Assembly: GCF_000165425.1 (NCBI RefSeq)
Contig: NW_001799133.1
Coordinates: 483,845 to 547,844 of the forward strand
DNA from: Paramecium tetraurelia
Lineage: Eukaryota > Ciliophora > Oligohymenophorea > Peniculida > Parameciidae
Direction: 5' to 3'
Length of the DNA: 64,000 bases
Position 1 is the first letter of the stretch. Each line of letters starts with the position of its first letter. The position numbers and the translations under genes were made by a program. Below, in pieces: positions 60,901 through 64,000 of the stretch. The notes beneath the pieces are model-generated. The model ran no database searches. It was not told the DNA's origin and saw only the letters and a list, made by a program, of their open reading frames with translations.

Positions 60901-63900
60901 CGTTATGGTAGTCCGGGATTAGTAAAAATTCCTTCTAAATATTGATCAATGAAAGATCTATGCATATATGACAATCAACAATGAAGATGAGAAACTGACC
61001 TACTCAGTAGAAAATTTCATTATCTCAAAGTAGTCTTAATTATTTTCAAACACCATAAAAGTTATAGAAAATTTGATTTGGACAAAATTTGATTGTCCCT
61101 GGTATGGCTTCCCTAGGAATGAGAAATTAACTATCTTAATTTGGTGTTGAAACAATAAAGAAAGTTTAAGGCTAAATATAGCCAACGATATACATGCTTT
61201 TCTTTAAAGATGAAGTGTTTGTTAAAGAAGTTCTGCTATCAATTGAAGACTTAGATGATTGAATAATAAGATTGGAATTGATTTTAATTTTCTCAACCAA
61301 TATTTCTGCTTCAGCGTATGGCGAGTAACTAAATTAAATTCATATTCGATTTACTTAAACTTAAATTACTTAAATTTACAATAAAGAAACTTTTTTATGA
61401 ATCTTCTTTTTGGACAGTCATAGGTTTACACTTTAAATAGCCTTTCTTGTTATTTTATGTCCCTCACTATACTTTTCGTTTGGTATTTTATATTTAAGTT
61501 CATGATTCGCTTAGCTAATATATTAGTGCTGCACTTTAAACTAAAATACATCTTAGATCTGCTAATTTTTTTTACGAAAAGTATGATATTTTAATCAGTT
61601 TAATCATCATATTTCGGCTTTTGTCTAATTGGTAGTTATAAGATAATTTTCCTAACCAAAAATCCTTAAAAATTATTCAATGTGAACTTTTAATCACTTC
61701 TTAAACAATTTGAAGTTTTTTTTTAGCGTTCTAATGATCAACAAAACAAATTAAGTTACTGAATAATTAATAAAGTAATGACACATATTTGATGTGAATC
61801 AATTTGTAAAATTCTTAAAATAAATTTCATTTTTAAAATTGAAAAAAAATTCTCTCCTTGAAATTGAAGAATTATTACCTACCTGATCTTGCATTAGCAG
61901 CGATAACGTGTGAATATCTGTTCAATGTGACTTTAGGAAATGTTAGAGAATTTAAGTGAAATTTGTGTAAACAATTAATCAAAAATCAGGCTCTCTGAAG
62001 AATTAGAGAGTTTATGTTAAAACTAGAATTATAATTCTAAAATTGCTAAATAAAAATTATATTCAGTTATATCAATGCTTGCCAGAAAAAAAAGATAAAT
62101 AAGAAAGAATAGAGTAAAGAATTAGAGTACTTTGGACTAGGGTAGTTGAAAAAATCATAACCACAGTGATAAATTCAAGAAGCACAAATATTTAAATAAA
62201 AAATAATAAAATTATGAATATCTGTGATATATTTAAAAATTTAATGAGCCTGCTTGTTGAAAGGCTTTTGTTGTATAGATATGCATTTTAATATCAGGAC
62301 ACTAAACAAAAACGTCTAAATGTTGGTAATTAAGAATGCAATAATAGTTCATCTTATGCCAACTTGAAAATACAGTTTCGTCAGATAGATATTGAATGGT
62401 ATTTGACTATTGGTGAATTTCTACAAGAGCGCTAATTGTTTGTTAAGGAGAAAAAATATCCATAATCAAAAGTTAAAATTTTATTATATGGTAATTAAAT
62501 TGATTAGATAATTGCTTATGCACTATTCTTGTAACTATTTCGCAAGGATGAAAAAAACTTATTCTGTTTATTTTATCTTAATGTTAAGCAAATTTAACAG
62601 CTTGTATAATTGGTCAGCAAACTCAATATATTCAAGTTGTTAGTCTCAATTATATTGTGCTGCTTTTAAATCTGTTTCATTTTATCAATCATTTTATTAC
62701 CTAATTATTTTCATTTTTTAATTTCTTATAGGAATTTAATCTGTCAATAATATATAATTGGAGTAGCAAGACGGTCATCTCATATTTATACCAAAGACTC
62801 ATACACAATAAAACTAACCGAATGTTACTAAATGACTTTATGCTACAGTTTAGTGGTGTTAGTAATTCAGTAACTAAATGCATTGATTTATCATGGTTTC
62901 TTTATTGATGGATGCTACCAATTAATGTTGAGTATTTTCAACTTCTGGTTGTAGAATTTTGTGGAGATACTATTGATACAGGGTTAAATTATCCTTCATC
63001 GCATCAATTAAATGAGACTTTGTATCAAATTATAAAGCGCCATCACTCTCACAAGATGTAACTATTGAAACTCTTATGATTAATGTATTGGTTCTTTTTC
63101 TACTTAATTGTTCTGGCAACTTCTACATTTAATAGTAGAACTAGAACCTGACAAACATCTAAAGAGCAGATTAATTTCTTTATGCAGTGCATAACATCTG
63201 TATCTGCACATAGATGCGCTAACTAAAGGGTAAAAAAACTGTAACGCTGACCCAACAAAATGTAAAATTAAGAAAGATTATTATTAATAAGGGCTTTATT
63301 CTTCCGGTATCAACTTAATTTTTTTTGTAAGAAAGTTTAGTGGAAACACAATTTAGTGATTGCGATACTTGAGAATAATAAACTTCAAGCTGTGATTTAT
63401 TCTTTTAAGATGCATAACTACTGCATCGAATATATGATTGTCCTGTTTTTTGGATTGTTTACAGTAGAGCATCGCCTGCTTCGAGTACTATATGTTAAAA
63501 TAATTTTTCACCATATTATGAAATCAGTATGTATTACTAAATACTTCGCTTCCTTCATTTAATGTACACAGTCCATTAATTAGGCACTTTTTATCAGGCG
63601 ACATTTCCCTAAATGAATCCTAAATTCATATTCTTTGATATGCACACTTTTCTAATTCATTCAAAAGCTTAATTTTGCTTACTTTTTGAAATAAATAACC
63701 TAAACATTCACATGAAACTACAGAGGAGGTAAAGTTTGGCATATAGTAATTTTTGAGAACTAAACCTGAATGCATGCATGTGTGCTGGCTCTGATTTAAG
63801 ATTTGGTTCATCAACTTATGATCCATTGAGTCATTGATGTTATGATACAAGATCGCATTTTCTTCGTGGAGGTTTTATACTTGAGCATCACCAGCAAGTA

Positions 63901-64000
63901 GTTCAAATTATTATCCAACCTGAAATTATTATGAATCTTCCTCATCCCATTTATTGCAGTTTAATTGCATAATTTTGATTGTCCCTAATTGTTTTTTACT
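57901..64000. other. Gene-free region to the window end
   Basis: About 6 kb without a supportable gene, against one gene per ~1.3 kb on the left. All six frames are broken. No tRNA, telomeric repeat run, tandem repeat or CRISPR-like array is visible. Composition looks less uniformly A/T than the left intergenic spacers, with more CA/TG steps. One protein-like frame is listed separately. Confidence 0.45.
59925..60191 (+). CDS. Doubtful ORF fragment in the gene-poor end
   Basis: MRENGELSPNGKHHETLNSL continues as DDFYRFFHLLNYYIHQIQV, LLFNKFQDIFVIPPKLDFQN and ends QCFTINLS at TGA 60189. The frame extends upstream without TGA for at least 9 codons (VPNCEYENI). The residue variety looks like real protein, but it is only ~90 codons and no neighbour continues it. 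It could be the relic of a larger gene. Confidence 0.25.

Noticed and set aside
61405..61730. Hydrophobic plus-strand frame near the right end
   Set aside because: Its length is within chance expectation, it has no start context, and its composition is phenylalanine/leucine-biased as in noncoding T-rich DNA.
1..64000. CRISPR arrays, bacterial operons, ribosome-binding sites
   Set aside because: The code, introns and gene families are eukaryotic; no regularly spaced repeats were seen.
63700..64000. Telomere at the right edge
   Set aside because: No run of the Paramecium-type G4T2/G3T3 telomeric repeat or its complement is present.

Overview
The window looks like ciliate nuclear DNA of the Paramecium type, most likely macronuclear. 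Three things in the sequence say so. Long reading frames are full of TAA and TAG, which must be read as glutamine, and they end only at TGA. Genes are interrupted by GT...AG introns of about 19-30 nt, and removing these restores conserved protein families again and again. The DNA is visibly AT-rich, and genes in the first ~52 kb often lie only 20-100 bp apart on both strands. All gene calls here use the ciliate code (TGA as sole stop) with tiny introns removed by eye. Start codons and some splice joins are therefore approximate.

Left part (0.5-24 kb): a degenerate membrane histidine-kinase-like gene, CKS1, the cytochrome-oxidase assembly factor SURF1, B-box and coiled-coil proteins, a short VPS8-like gene with a C-terminal RING-like cysteine/histidine cluster, a papain-family protease, tRNA dimethylallyltransferase, a SWIB/BAF60 chromatin-remodelling subunit, MIC10, a trichocyst-matrix-like secreted protein, and a WD40 protein. 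Middle (24-42 kb): an ML-domain secreted protein, a PP2C-like protein lacking its metal-binding aspartates, a Ser/Thr kinase, a PX protein, a DH-PH-FERM protein, a PABP-like RRM protein, a two-domain cyclic-nucleotide-binding protein, the spliceosomal protein PRP3, a motor-less MyTH4-FERM protein and a second secreted coiled-coil protein. Right-centre (42-53 kb): a broken PCNA copy, hypothetical genes, an LRRC49-like leucine-rich-repeat protein (tubulin polyglutamylase complex family), a broken cyclic-nucleotide-binding relic, and a 1028-codon Q/N-rich reading frame.

The right end (about 53-64 kb) is different. It starts with a multiply frameshifted eIF5B copy, followed by about 9 kb in which I can support no intact gene, only short protein-like fragments in shifting frames. 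PCNA, eIF5B, the cyclic-nucleotide-binding relic and the catalytically eroded kinase- and phosphatase-like genes together look like duplicates in various stages of decay. That fits the known history of whole-genome duplication in Paramecium, but that link is inference. I did not find a self-contained novel defence or mobile system. The most unusual items are the DH-PH-FERM architecture, its MyTH4-FERM neighbour, and the decayed right end.
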